In this document: in pieces, positions 1 to 9,900 of the stretch
Position numbering within the stretch: the stretch's first letter is position 1
How the letters are laid out: the number at the start of each line of letters is the position of its first letter
Assembly (NCBI RefSeq): GCF_000208925.1
Contig: NW_001915005.1
Span: 1 to 41,490, forward strand
Length of the DNA: 41,490 bases
Reading direction: 5' to 3'
DNA from: Entamoeba histolytica HM-1:IMSS
Lineage: Eukaryota; Evosea; Mastigamoebida; Endamoebidae
Position numbers and translations under genes: made by a program
The notes under the pieces: generated by a model
The model's database searches: none
Told to the model about the DNA's origin: nothing
What the model saw: the letters and a program-made list of their open reading frames with translations, nothing else

Positions 1-2
1 AA

Positions 3-581
3 ATTGTAATTAGTGATGCTCTTGGAGTTAATTCTGATGGAAAGCCATTAGCTGCTGATTATCATGATCAAAATGACGTTCCAAGTGAAAATGATTATTC
101 TATTTCTTTAAGAATTCAATTAGGAGATTTTGTTTATTCTACTTCTGGTGATTTAGATGGACAAGACAATAGTTCTAGATTTGGTTATCTTTATCATAAT
201 GTAGAATCTTCATATAAAGATGTTGTTGGAGAAGTAGATTTATATAAGGCTAATCATCATGGATCAGAACATTCTAATAATGCTGAATGGTTAGGAGTTC
301 TTAAACCAACAGTTTCATTAATTTCATGTGGTCATGGTAATCTTTATAAACATCCAACTGAACCAGCTGTTTCTTTAATGAATAAATATTCAAAGAAGAT
401 TTATCTAACTGAAGATTGTAATGCTGCAGTTACTGATAAATTTGATAAAATTGTAATTGTTGGAAATGAAATAATTGTTCATTACCCAGTAGATGGATCT
501 ACATTTACTGTTACTGACCTTAATAACACTTTCAAACATTCATATAATGTGAAGAAAAATAAACCACAAAAAAAGCGTTGA
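3..581 (+). CDS. ComEC/Rec2-type metallo-beta-lactamase-fold protein, C-terminal part (5' truncated by window edge)
   Basis: The reading frame is open from base 3 to the TAA at 579-581 (192 residues seen), so the gene starts outside the window and the ATG at 378 is internal. The visible part has the end of a metallo-beta-lactamase fold as found in ComEC/Rec2 and related hydrolases: a strand-turn with LYKANHHGSEHSNN, where HHGS is the signature metal-binding His motif, then LKPTVSLISCGHGNLYKHPT, matching the family's 'ISCG...N.Y.HP' segment. The tail is Lys-rich (KKNKPQKKR). In bacteria this module sits on the DNA-uptake channel ComEC, but stand-alone versions are common hydrolases of unknown substrate. 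Whether membrane segments precede it cannot be seen. A bacterial origin by transfer is possible but is inference. Confidence 0.75.
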   Translation: MVISDALGVNSDGKPLAADYHDQNDVPSENDYSISLRIQLGDFVYSTSGDLDGQDNSSRFGYLYHNVESSYKDVVGEVDLYKANHHGSEHSNNAEWLGVLKPTVSLISCGHGNLYKHPTEPAVSLMNKYSKKIYLTEDCNAAVTDKFDKIVIVGNEIIVHYPVDGSTFTVTDLNNTFKHSYNVKKNKPQKKR

Positions 582-1036
582 AACAATAAATTGCTCAAAG
601 ATGAAGAATAATATATCTTATTTTTATTTTCTTCAGAAAAGAAGAATGTAAATCAGAAATAAACAAACGTCAATACAAAAAACAGTCATTGAATTATTAT
701 GGTTTATTTGATTATGAAATATGTTAATTAATAATATAAAGAATGAAGTAAGAATATTATGAAAGAATATCAAATGAAAATGATATAAATGAAATTATAT
801 AATAATAATATAATAATATAATAATAAAGAAATATTCATTAAACATAAAATAAGAAATAAAGAAATGACATTTATTTCAAATTGAAAGAAACAGTAACGA
901 AGAAGATTAAAAGAATAAATAAACCAAAATAATTTTTATTCACAAAACAAGAAGAAAAACTAAATAATAAAAAAGAAAAGGGTACGAAAATTAGCAAAGA
1001 AAAAATGCATCTAAATAATTTACAAAAAAGAAAAAA

Positions 1037-1056
1037 GATGCAAAATATTTTGCATC
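1037..1056. repeat. Perfect 20-bp palindrome gatgcaaaatattttgcatc
   Basis: The twenty bases read identically on both strands. Each half carries the TTTTGCATC motif that recurs around 2609-2710. It lies just before the change from purine-rich to pyrimidine-rich DNA. It could be a protein-binding site or a trace of a mobile repeat; no function is claimed. Confidence 0.75.
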
Positions 1057-1120
1057 ATTAGAATATTCTACTTATTATATTTTGCTCCTAAAAAAATAAA
1101 AAAATAAAAAAATATGATAA

Positions 1121-1175
1121 ATACAGAATATATAAATATTTATGTTTATATTTTATATTCATTTATATTCTGTAT
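1121..1175. repeat. Inverted repeat with 12-bp arms
   Basis: The arm atacagaatata at 1121-1132 is the exact reverse complement of tatattctgtat at 1164-1175, with a 31-base spacer. The hairpin sits at the point where strand composition switches from purine- to pyrimidine-rich. In DNA this AT-rich a 12-bp match can arise by chance. Confidence 0.55.
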
Positions 1176-2604
1176 GAAATATTAATGAAATGAATGATTT
1201 GATTATTCATATTTATTTTTATTATTTTTATTCTTTTGATTATTATGTTATTTATGTATCTTATTTTTATATATTTATTTCTCTGTTTATATTATTTATA
1301 TCATTGTATTCTTCTTATTATCTATATATTATTATATTATTCTTATTTTATGTTTTTTATGTTTATATTATTTAGATTTTCTTATTGTTATTCTTTTCTA
1401 TTTAGTTGTATTTGTTTATTCATCTTTTCATCTTTTATATTATTATCATTTATATCTATTTTCATTTTATATCTACTTTCATTTTATATTAATATTAATT
1501 TTATCTTTTATACTTTCAATTTATTATTATATCATTGACTATTATTTCTCTATTTATTTATCATTTATTCTTATTATTCTTTTGTTTTTCTATATTCAAT
1601 CTATGTTATATATTCATATCATTTTCATTTATATGTTATCACTTATTATATGTTATAATAACATAACACATATTATTGATTATATAATAAACATCATAAT
1701 GAAATTATACATATAAATAATAAACATAAAAAAGAGTAAAATATTTTCAACAATAAAATATTGTTAATCATTTTACATCATTAAATTAGACACTTTTATT
1801 TCATATTTCTAATTTTTACATTAAAATTACATAATTTATTTCTTCTTTTATTACATCTTTGTGATTTATTATTTTTATATTCTTCTTCTACTTTCTTTTT
1901 ATTCTTTTATATATTTATATTCTTTTTATATTATTTGTTTTTCGTTGTTTTTCTATTTCTTTCTTCTATTATTTATCAATTTTATATTCATTCATTCTTT
2001 TTATTTTGTTTTTATTAGTTCTTGAGTATTGTATATTTCTTTAATATTTCATTTATATATTATCAAAATATATGTTTTATTGATTTTATGTTGAACAAAA
2101 TATTAAATAAATCAATATTTTCAATGTTAAATATTCATTCTTTATTCTGAAATGTTGTTTATGTTTATTATATTAAATGAATATGATGAATGAATATCAA
2201 TATTATTGTTTATTTGATTTTAAAAAATAATAAATGAATATGAAATAAATGAATATGAAATAATAAATGAAATAATGAAATAATGAAGACAATGAAATGA
2301 TAATATTGAACAAATCAAATAAAGAATATATTGAATATATCATTATTGTTACATTATTATTTATTATTTCAATTATTAAATATTAATAAATTATTATTCA
2401 TGAATATTTAATTGATTGATATTTTACAATTTCATTTTCATTTTATTTAATAAATGAAATATAAATAATGAATGAATGAATAATAATTTAATATATGAAA
2501 TAATAAAAAGAAAGATAAATAATAAAGAAATATGATGTATTTAATATATAATATAATTTATTATCAAATATAATAATATCAAATGATGAATTATTTTTAT
2601 TTCA

Positions 2605-2710
2605 AAATATTTTGCATCAATAAAATATGTTGCTAAATATTTTGCATCATTAATTTTTGCATCATTAAATTTTGCACTTTTTTTGTTTGTTTCAATAAAA
2701 TTTGCATCCT
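2605..2710. repeat. Cluster of TTTTGCATCA-type motifs
   Basis: At least five close copies of (A/T)TTTTGCA(TC) follow each other in about 100 bases, separated by AT-rich spacers of unequal length. Three end in GCATCA; one is changed to GCAC and the last reads TTTGCATCC. The first copy is the half-palindrome CAAAATATTTTG plus CATC, resembling the palindrome at 1037. The uneven spacing argues against a simple tandem satellite. Confidence 0.55.
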
Positions 2711-3100
2711 TTATTTTTTTCATTCTTTTCTTCTTTTATCATCTCTTTTCTTTTATTACACTTTATCTTCTTTCTTTTTATATTCTCTCCTTTCTACTTT
2801 TATTCTTTCTTCATCATATCAAACTTCTTACTTTCTTTTTATTCTTTTATATCATTCATTCTCTTCTTTTTCAATTATTTGCTTTTTTCGTTGCCAAAAG
2901 AAAATAATCACTCAAAATAATGATATATATGAATTGAATAATCTCCATTACATATTGAATAAATGACAATTCTATTATCACTTATTTATTTCTACTTTTA
3001 TCTTTTTTGTAAACATTGATAATTTGTTTATTTTAATCATAAAAGTAATGATAAATAATTTATTTTAAAATACAAATAATGTCTTTTAACTATTCAAAAA

Positions 3101-3116
3101 GAACTTAAAAAATTAC
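3101..3116 (+). promoter_or_regulatory. Entamoeba-type core promoter: GAAC element plus Inr-like sequence
   Basis: GAACT at 3101-3105 is followed by TAAAAAATTACA and then ATG at 3118. This matches the known Entamoeba arrangement of a GAAC element and an AAAAATTCA-like initiator immediately upstream of a very short 5' leader. It supports 3118 as the true start codon. Confidence 0.6.
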
Positions 3117-3117
3117 A

Positions 3118-3762
3118 ATGGAATTTGACGAATTGATTGCAAAACATAAAATCCAAATGGACCAACAACTTTTAGAGTCAATAAAAAAGCTTTTAAAACA
3201 CCAAAGTGGTTCATATTATTTTGTTCATAAAAAGAAGCTTATAATTCAAATACTTGTTAATGAACACCTTTCTATTCATGTTGTGGTTCGTTTTGGAAAA
3301 GTTAGTTATTATATTCACAATTCTACTAAAGATGTAGACAACCCATTTATTGGAGCACATCAAAAAGCACAACACTGTAACCTTTGGGAATCAACTTCAT
3401 TATATGCTTCAGTAAGAAAATTAATACAAAATTTAAAAGATATTCCAATAGATTATACTGAAAGAATGAAAGAATTAGAAAATTTAAAAACACAGTTGTT
3501 AAATAATATGATTTCAATACAACAGTTTAAAAATAAATTTTATAAGATTTGTGTTTGTAAATATATGAGAGATATAGCCATAACAAATCTCAAAGAAACT
3601 GAAGAAGAACAAAGAAAGATATTAGTACAAAGAGTTATGTTTACACTTGATAACATGAAAAAAAACAAGGCAATCACAATAGAAGAATATAACAAATTCA
3701 GTGGTATAGTGAAGAAAAAAAACCAAGAAGAGTATTTTTATAAAAAATTAATTGACAAATAA
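3118..3762 (+). CDS. Hypothetical protein, 214 aa
   Basis: I do not recognise this protein. It has no signal peptide or membrane segment. Residues 1-110 look like a mixed alpha/beta domain with alternating hydrophobic strands (KKLIIQILV, LSIHVVVRFGKVSYYIH). From about residue 115 it becomes a charged helical region (YTERMKELENLKTQLLNN; LKETEEEQRKILVQRVMFTLDNMKKNK) probably forming coiled coil. The ATG is well placed behind a GAAC/Inr core promoter, and codon use (AT-ending codons, many Lys, Ile, Asn) matches the sure genes nearby, so it is probably real. It is followed in the same direction by the secreted coiled-coil gene, 111 bases after the stop. Function unknown. Confidence 0.7.
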   Translation: MEFDELIAKHKIQMDQQLLESIKKLLKHQSGSYYFVHKKKLIIQILVNEHLSIHVVVRFGKVSYYIHNSTKDVDNPFIGAHQKAQHCNLWESTSLYASVRKLIQNLKDIPIDYTERMKELENLKTQLLNNMISIQQFKNKFYKICVCKYMRDIAITNLKETEEEQRKILVQRVMFTLDNMKKNKAITIEEYNKFSGIVKKKNQEEYFYKKLIDK

Positions 3763-3845
3763 ATATTTCGTTTTTTATAACAATATTAAGTTTATTAAAA
3801 ACAAAAAAGTTAAAAAGAGTAAAAATCAAGAAAAAAAAAATATGA

Positions 3846-3850
3846 GAACT
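3846..3850 (+). promoter_or_regulatory. GAAC element upstream of the secreted coiled-coil gene
   Basis: GAACT lies 23 bases before the ATG at 3874, with an AAAATCATAA initiator-like stretch between them. Position and order match Entamoeba core promoters. Confidence 0.5.
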
Positions 3851-3873
3851 AGAAAATCATAATTTTAAAATAA

Positions 3874-5316
3874 ATGTTATTAATATTTGGTATACTATTA
3901 CTTAGTGTGACAGCTCAAGGACAAACAACAGGGTATGTTTCTCAAGGAATACAACGAGTAGGAAAAGGAATTAGTTTATTAGAAGAAAAAATGAAAGCAT
4001 TAGAAGAGACAGAAAGAAATCTTATGATTGAACTTGATAATGATAACCAAGATATGATTCATATTGGATTGAGAAAAGACAGACAATTAGCTCGTCAAAA
4101 GATTAGAGAAGAAAAGAGAGCATTAAGAAAAATTGCTAGAACTAAAAGAATGGTATTAGCTAAAATGTATAAAATTTTAAGAGTTCTTGCACCTGTAGAA
4201 CAAGGAAGATTAGTAAGACAATTAAATTTGATGAATAGACTTCATGTTAATCATTTAATGCTTTTAGGTGCTGATGAAGCACAAGCAGTATTTAACTATG
4301 GGTTTGTTGCACAACCACAAGTTGACCAATTTAGACATGAAGGAATGATTATGCAAGGAAATGATATGGGAGATTATCTTATGAAAGACAAAGAAACAGA
4401 TGAAGTTGAAAAACAAAAAAAGAAGATGGAAGAAGTTGAAAAACAACTTCAAGTTATGGAACAAAAATATTCTACTAATCCATATTTAAAGAATTCATTA
4501 AAACAAAGAAGTGCAGAAGTATATAATAAGTTAATGGATGAAATGGTTGTTAAGATTGAAAAAGCAATTTCAAAGAGAGGAAAAGAGTCATATATTTTAG
4601 CTCGTAAGATTGATGATCAAATTGAACAAATGGAAATGAAGATGGAATTAATGACACCAGAAAAAAGACTTGAAACAGTTAAGAAAATTAATATTATGAA
4701 AAAACAAAGAAAGAATTTGGATGGTAATGTTGAAGATTATAGAAGTAAATTAATGAAAATGATGAATAAATTAAAGCAAAGTTCATTAGTGATGAAAAAA
4801 GCAGCAAAGAAAGCAAATAAAATGAACAATTACATTAATAAAAAACATTTAAGTAAAGAGACAGTTATTAAACATGGTACAGCTGCTGTATTAGATATTT
4901 TAGAAAAGAAAGCAGGAATTGTTATTGACACTAATAAAAAACAAAAAGAGAATACAATGAAATTAATGAATATTGAACGTACCGCACCAAAGACTGTTGT
5001 TAAGAAAGAAGTAAAAAAAGGATTAGAGAAGAAACAAGAAAATGCAGAAGAAATAATTAAAAAAACAGCAATAAAAGAATTAAAAAAAATTGAAGAAGAA
5101 GAAAAAAAAAATAAACAACAAAAACAAACATCAATTAAAAAGAATATTAATTTTAATAAAGAAATGAACAAACCATCTGTAATTCAATCTAAAACAAATC
5201 TTCAAAAACAAAAGAAATTAATAAAAAGATTAAGTACAATGGAAGGATTATTAAAAGAAATGGCAGCAAGTAAAGAAATGGTAGAAGAAGAAATTCATTC
5301 TGCATTAGAAATTTAA
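3874..5316 (+). CDS. Secreted coiled-coil protein, 480 aa
   Basis: The first 16-17 residues (MLLIFGILLLSVTAQGQ) form a clear signal peptide with a likely cleavage site after Ala-Gln-Gly. Nearly all the rest is charged helix rich in Lys, Glu, Met and Gln without Cys, predicted as long coiled coils: about 25-105, 165-310 and 375-480. The segment from 105 to 160 is less charged (LNLMNRLHVNHLMLLGADEAQAVFNYGF) and may be a separate small domain. There is no C-terminal anchor, so the product is probably released or stored in secretory vesicles. No known family is recognised; resemblance to generic coiled-coil proteins would be compositional. It is convergent with the RhoGEF gene, the stops being 110 bases apart. 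Confidence 0.8.
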   Translation: MLLIFGILLLSVTAQGQTTGYVSQGIQRVGKGISLLEEKMKALEETERNLMIELDNDNQDMIHIGLRKDRQLARQKIREEKRALRKIARTKRMVLAKMYKILRVLAPVEQGRLVRQLNLMNRLHVNHLMLLGADEAQAVFNYGFVAQPQVDQFRHEGMIMQGNDMGDYLMKDKETDEVEKQKKKMEEVEKQLQVMEQKYSTNPYLKNSLKQRSAEVYNKLMDEMVVKIEKAISKRGKESYILARKIDDQIEQMEMKMELMTPEKRLETVKKINIMKKQRKNLDGNVEDYRSKLMKMMNKLKQSSLVMKKAAKKANKMNNYINKKHLSKETVIKHGTAAVLDILEKKAGIVIDTNKKQKENTMKLMNIERTAPKTVVKKEVKKGLEKKQENAEEIIKKTAIKELKKIEEEEKKNKQQKQTSIKKNINFNKEMNKPSVIQSKTNLQKQKKLIKRLSTMEGLLKEMAASKEMVEEEIHSALEI

Positions 5317-5426
5317 ATTGAACACTTTTCTTAAATAACATTAAAAAGAATTTTTATGTAATTTAATAAACAAAAAATAAAAAAGAAGTAAATTCAATTA
5401 TTTAATAATTTGAAATAAAGAAATTC

Positions 5427-6728
5427 TTATTTATTTTCAAAGAATTTATCAATTGAATTTTGAAGAATAGATTTAAATTGAGAACGATCAACAACAGAAG
5501 AGAAACATAAGACTATATGATCTTTTTTATTTTTTAATTGTAAAGAGAATAAATTTTCTGATTTACTTTTTTTTAATTCATCAATATTAATAATTAATTC
5601 ATTAAATTTTGAGAAAAATTTAAAAGTATAACTCTCTTCTTTTTCATCTTCTTCTTGTTGTTCTTTAATTATAATAATAGAATCATTAAAAATCATTACA
5701 ACATATTTTCTATCTGCTTTACCATTTACTTTTATTGTTTTTATTAAAATTCTACCTTGTGGAACCATTTGAATTTCTTCTGGAATATGAAGAGTTTTTG
5801 AAAAGTATTTTTGTGTTTCTTCAGTTAATTCATTAATTTTTGAAGTTTCATTAACTTTATTAGCAACTTCTTGAATCATTTCAAGAGCTTTTTTAATATT
5901 ATTATAATCAATATGACTTTGTTGAGTATGTTTTAATAAATCTTTTAATAACAATTGATATCTTGGAAGTCTTTGAACAGGAGTTATTAATAAATCAGAA
6001 ATTGAACTTTTTGAATAAGGAGATTGTTTATATTGTATTTTAGAATAAAAAGGAGCAAATTTATGTGGATATTTTAATGTTTTAATAAGATCAATTGTAT
6101 GTCTAAAGTTAGAACAATATTCATTGTAAACTTTTAAAAATGGAATGAATGTTAAAAAAATATTTCCTATTGTTGTATTACTATTAAATCTACAACATCC
6201 TTTTATTAAATCACTACAAAAAACTTTATTGATTTGAAAAACAGTTTCTATATTTGAAAATAATGTTTTTTGTTCTTCATAATTTAAAATTTCATTGTTA
6301 TTTTCTAATGGTCTTTTAATATTTTCAATTGTGTATTGTAATGTATCAACATAATTAATTTCAGTTGTAATAATTTCATTTATTACAGTTCCTCTATAAA
6401 TATACTCATTTATTTGAGGTTGGATTTTATGTCTTCTAATAGCCCTTTGTAAAATATTTATTGAAGCAATTTTTTGATATTTTTTAACGTATTGAAATAA
6501 TTCTTCTTTTAATTGACTATTTAGTCTAAGATTATCACATTCATTTTCTTTTAATTCTATCATTTGTTTTCCTGTTATTTTACATGAAAATAATCTAAAT
6601 GCTAAAGATCGTTTCCCTTCTTTCATCATTTCTTTAACTAATCTTTTATTACTCCATCTACTAACATCACTGTCATAAGCAAAACATTCAACAGGATAAT
6701 GTTCAATAAATACATGATTTTCGTCCAT
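5427..6728 (-). CDS. Rho guanine nucleotide exchange factor (SAM - IQ - DH - PH), 433 aa
   Basis: The protein activates Rho/Rac-type GTPases by promoting GDP release. Order of parts: residues about 22-84 resemble a SAM domain (VSRWSNKRL...LFSCKITGKQMIELKE); 88-105 is an IQ-like motif (ASINILQRAIRRHKI) that could bind calmodulin-like proteins; 112-300 is the DH (RhoGEF) domain with its first conserved region VINEIITTEINYVDTL and the hallmark helix ITPVQRLPRYQLLLKDLLKHT at about 249-268; about 320-430 is a PH domain ending in the typical amphipathic helix (VVDRSQFKSILQNSIDKFFE). Entamoeba has many DH-PH proteins controlling actin, motility and phagocytosis. The gene is divergent from the Ski2 helicase, with 250 bases between the two starts. 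Confidence 0.92.
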   Translation of the reverse strand: MDENHVFIEHYPVECFAYDSDVSRWSNKRLVKEMMKEGKRSLAFRLFSCKITGKQMIELKENECDNLRLNSQLKEELFQYVKKYQKIASINILQRAIRRHKIQPQINEYIYRGTVINEIITTEINYVDTLQYTIENIKRPLENNNEILNYEEQKTLFSNIETVFQINKVFCSDLIKGCCRFNSNTTIGNIFLTFIPFLKVYNEYCSNFRHTIDLIKTLKYPHKFAPFYSKIQYKQSPYSKSSISDLLITPVQRLPRYQLLLKDLLKHTQQSHIDYNNIKKALEMIQEVANKVNETSKINELTEETQKYFSKTLHIPEEIQMVPQGRILIKTIKVNGKADRKYVVMIFNDSIIIIKEQQEEDEKEESYTFKFFSKFNELIINIDELKKSKSENLFSLQLKNKKDHIVLCFSSVVDRSQFKSILQNSIDKFFENK

Positions 6729-6880
6729 TTCGTTAATTTAACGTTTTCAAGATCATTTCATCGTTTTTGGATTGGATAAATTATGTTATTTATTACAACA
6801 AAAATTAAATGATTCAAAAAATATAAATTTTTTTTTTAATTAAAAAAAAAGAAATTAAAACAAAATAATATTTTATAAAT

Positions 6881-6922
6881 ATTTTATAATAAATAAATAT
6901 TTTATAATAAATAAATATTTTA
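6881..6922. repeat. 18-bp tandem repeat in the RhoGEF/Ski2 divergent promoter region
   Basis: The unit attttataataaataaat occurs twice exactly (6881-6898 and 6899-6916), followed by a partial third copy. It is purely AT and lies between the two divergent start codons, so its copy number could vary and alter promoter spacing. Confidence 0.7.
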
Positions 6923-6949
6923 AACAATTTTTTTTTAGTCATACTCTTT

Positions 6950-6957
6950 AATGAACT
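6950..6957 (+). promoter_or_regulatory. Consensus GAAC element (AATGAACT) of the Ski2-like gene
   Basis: The octamer AATGAACT matches the published Entamoeba GAAC consensus exactly and lies 21 bases upstream of the ATG at 6979. Confidence 0.7.
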
Positions 6958-6978
6958 ATTTTTATTAATTAAGTCTCA

Positions 6979-9900
6979 ATGTCTGAAAATATCTGTCTAA
7001 CTCTTAAAGAAAGAAATAAACTTAAGAATGCACTCCAAAACAAAGTTGTAAAAGGAGAACAAATCACTGGAAAAGAACAAACAGAAATAGAAAAGTATAT
7101 AGAAAAGTTACAACAAAATAAAGGAGAATATAAATATGCATTTGAAGAAACAAGTGATATGAAAAACTTTAATGAGTCAGTTCCTGATATGAAAAGAAAA
7201 TATGATTTTGAACTTGATACATTTCAAAAACAAGCTATTTATCATATGGAATTAGGTGAACATGTTTTTGTTATTGCACATACTTCAGCTGGTAAAACAG
7301 CTACAGCTGAATATGCTATATCTATTGCAAAATCTAAAGGAATGAAAGCAATTTATACGTCACCAATTAAAGCATTATCAAATCAAAAGTATTATGACTT
7401 TAGAAAAATTTTTGGTAAAGTTGGTATTATGACAGGGGATGTTGTTATTCAAGGAGAAGATGATCTTGTTACCATTATGACAACAGAAATCCTTCGTTCT
7501 AAATTGTATCAAGACTCTAAATTTATTGAACAAGTAGATTGGGTTATTTTTGATGAAGTTCATTATGTTAATGATGAAGAAAGAGGTGTAGTTTGGGAAG
7601 AAGTTATTATGAGTCTTCCAAAACATGTAAAAATGTTAATGCTTAGTGCAACTGTAGAAAATGCTATTAATTTTGCTGAATGGATTGGAAGAACAAAAGA
7701 CCAAAGGGTGTGTCTTGTAAAAACGTTATATAGACCAGTTCCATTAGAACATTATGTTTTTTGTAAAAAAAAAGAAGAACTTCCATCAAAACTTATATTA
7801 TTTAAAAAAGGAGAAAATACTTTCCTTTTAAATAATTATACTGAAGCATATCAACGTATTGTTCCTAAATTTTCAAAAAATAGAAGAGTAAAAGATCAAT
7901 TACATGGAGTTAATTCAATAGAAGAATTAATTAATTATTTAGAACATGACACAAAACTTCCAGCTGTCTTCTTTATTTTTAGTCGTAAATTAGTTATGGA
8001 CTATGCTAAGAAATTAGCAAAAGCAACTAAATTCGATACTAATCCATATAAGATTAATAGCTTATTTAAAGAAATGACTGAAGGACTTGTAGAAACTGAG
8101 AAAAATTTACCTCAAATAAGTGAAGTAAAAACATTATTAATGAGAGGAATTGGAGTACATCACGCTGGATTAATTCCATTCTTAAAAGAAATTGTAGAAG
8201 TACTATTTTCCCAAGGAGATATTAAAGTATTATTTGCTACTGAAACTTTTGCAATGGGAGTAAATATGCCTGCTAAATCTGTAATTTTTCCTTCTGTTGA
8301 AAAGTTTGATGGAAAAGAAAATAGATTTTTATTACCAGGAGAATATACACAAATGGCAGGAAGAGCAGGTAGAAGAGGTAAAGATGCAGCAGGAAATGTT
8401 ATTATCTTTCCTAATCAAGTATTACCATCTCCAAAACAAATGCAAGAAATATCATGTGGAGCACCAGCAAAGATGATTAGTCAATTTTATATTACATATT
8501 GGATGATGTTAAATTGGGTATGTTTTGGAGGAGATAGTCTTACACAACAAATGATGAAATCATATTCAAAAATTGATTTATTTGAGATGGCTCAACGAAA
8601 TAATTTAGCTGAAGAAGCTAGAAAATTACTTCAACACACTACTACTATTTGTGAAAATCCTGAATGTGATCATGACGCATTAAACCTTATTAAAAAAGAA
8701 GTTAAAGACATTAAAAAAGAAATAACTAGAGAAATAATTGAAGCAAAATTTAAAGGAGGCAATAATTTTAATATTAATGGAAGAGTTATAAAATTTAGAG
8801 CAGGAAATGAGAAAAGATATTTTGGAGTTATTATTGAACCATTAGACAATGGATCAATGGTCTATTATTTTGATGAAAAGAAAGGGATAAATGAATTTAT
8901 TTTATTTAGTGATATGATTGCTATTTATCAGAAACAGTTTAAAGCAAAAGGAGGCAACAATTATTCAGAAGCAATTCTTGAAATAGAAAACAACCAAAGG
9001 CAAGCTTTATATGATAGGTTAGTAGGATTTAAAAAAAATAGAGGAAAAGAACCATTTTTCCAACCATACCAAAGTGAAAAAAAAAGACCAAAAGAGTATA
9101 GTTCTCTTATACAACAGTACAATGAAAATATAAAAATAATGAAAGCAATGCCAGCATATTCATGTGTTGCTTATAAATATGGGGAAAAAGAAGATAAGGC
9201 ACAAAGACAACTTGAAAAAATGATTGATGAAATTACAGGGAAATACAAAATGAATAAAGAACGAGTTGACAGAGAACTAAATTTAAGATTGGAAGTACTT
9301 AAACATTTTAATTTTGTTGATGAGCATAATTTATTAACATTAAAAGGAAAAGTGGCAAAGGAAATGGTTAGCTCAGATGGAATGATTTTAACTAATATGA
9401 TGTTTGATGGAGTATTAAACCGATTAGAAATTCATGAAATGGCAGCTATTTTCAGTGTATTTGTATTTGAGCCAAGCAATGAATCACAAGAAGAATTAAT
9501 TGATCACTTTAGTTATCAAACAAAATCATTAATGAGTCTTGTTGACCAATACGCAATGGAAATTGTTGATTATGAAGACTCTTTAAATCTGGAGTATAAT
9601 ATTGAAAAATATGTTAAATTAAATTTTGGTCTAATGGAAGGAGTTGCTTTATGGGCATTAAGAAAACCATTTAATGAAGTTATTGATTCTTCAGCCACTA
9701 CTGAAGGGTTAATTGTCAGATGTGTGTTAAGAATGGAACAAGTTTGTGAAGAAGTAATAAAGGCAGCACAAATCATTGGAAATGAAGAGTTACTTAATAA
9801 AACCACTCAATTACTTGGATTACTAAAAAGAGATATTATTAATGTAAAGAGTTTATACTTAAGAGATACTGCTGTGGTGGAAGGTAAAACTCATGTTGAA

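Larger units (their letters stand above)
582..3117. other. Long AT-rich low-complexity intergenic region
   Basis: About 2.5 kb with no credible gene. The open frames here are made of Phe, Ile, Leu, Tyr and Ser from pyrimidine-rich DNA and overlap each other in several frames. The plus strand is purine-rich from about 582 to 1110, pyrimidine-rich from 1140 to 1620 and 1790 to 2090, purine-rich again around 2220-2330 and 2460-2540, and pyrimidine-rich at 2700-2870. It holds the palindrome at 1037-1056, the inverted repeat at 1121-1175 and the TTTTGCATCA motifs at 2605-2710. The likely core promoter of the next gene closes the region. Confidence 0.7.

Noticed and set aside
1190..1538. Two overlapping open frames encoding very hydrophobic Phe/Ile/Tyr/Leu peptides
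   Set aside because: They come from pyrimidine-rich low-complexity DNA, overlap in different frames and have no promoter motif; similar frames appear at 2541-2920.
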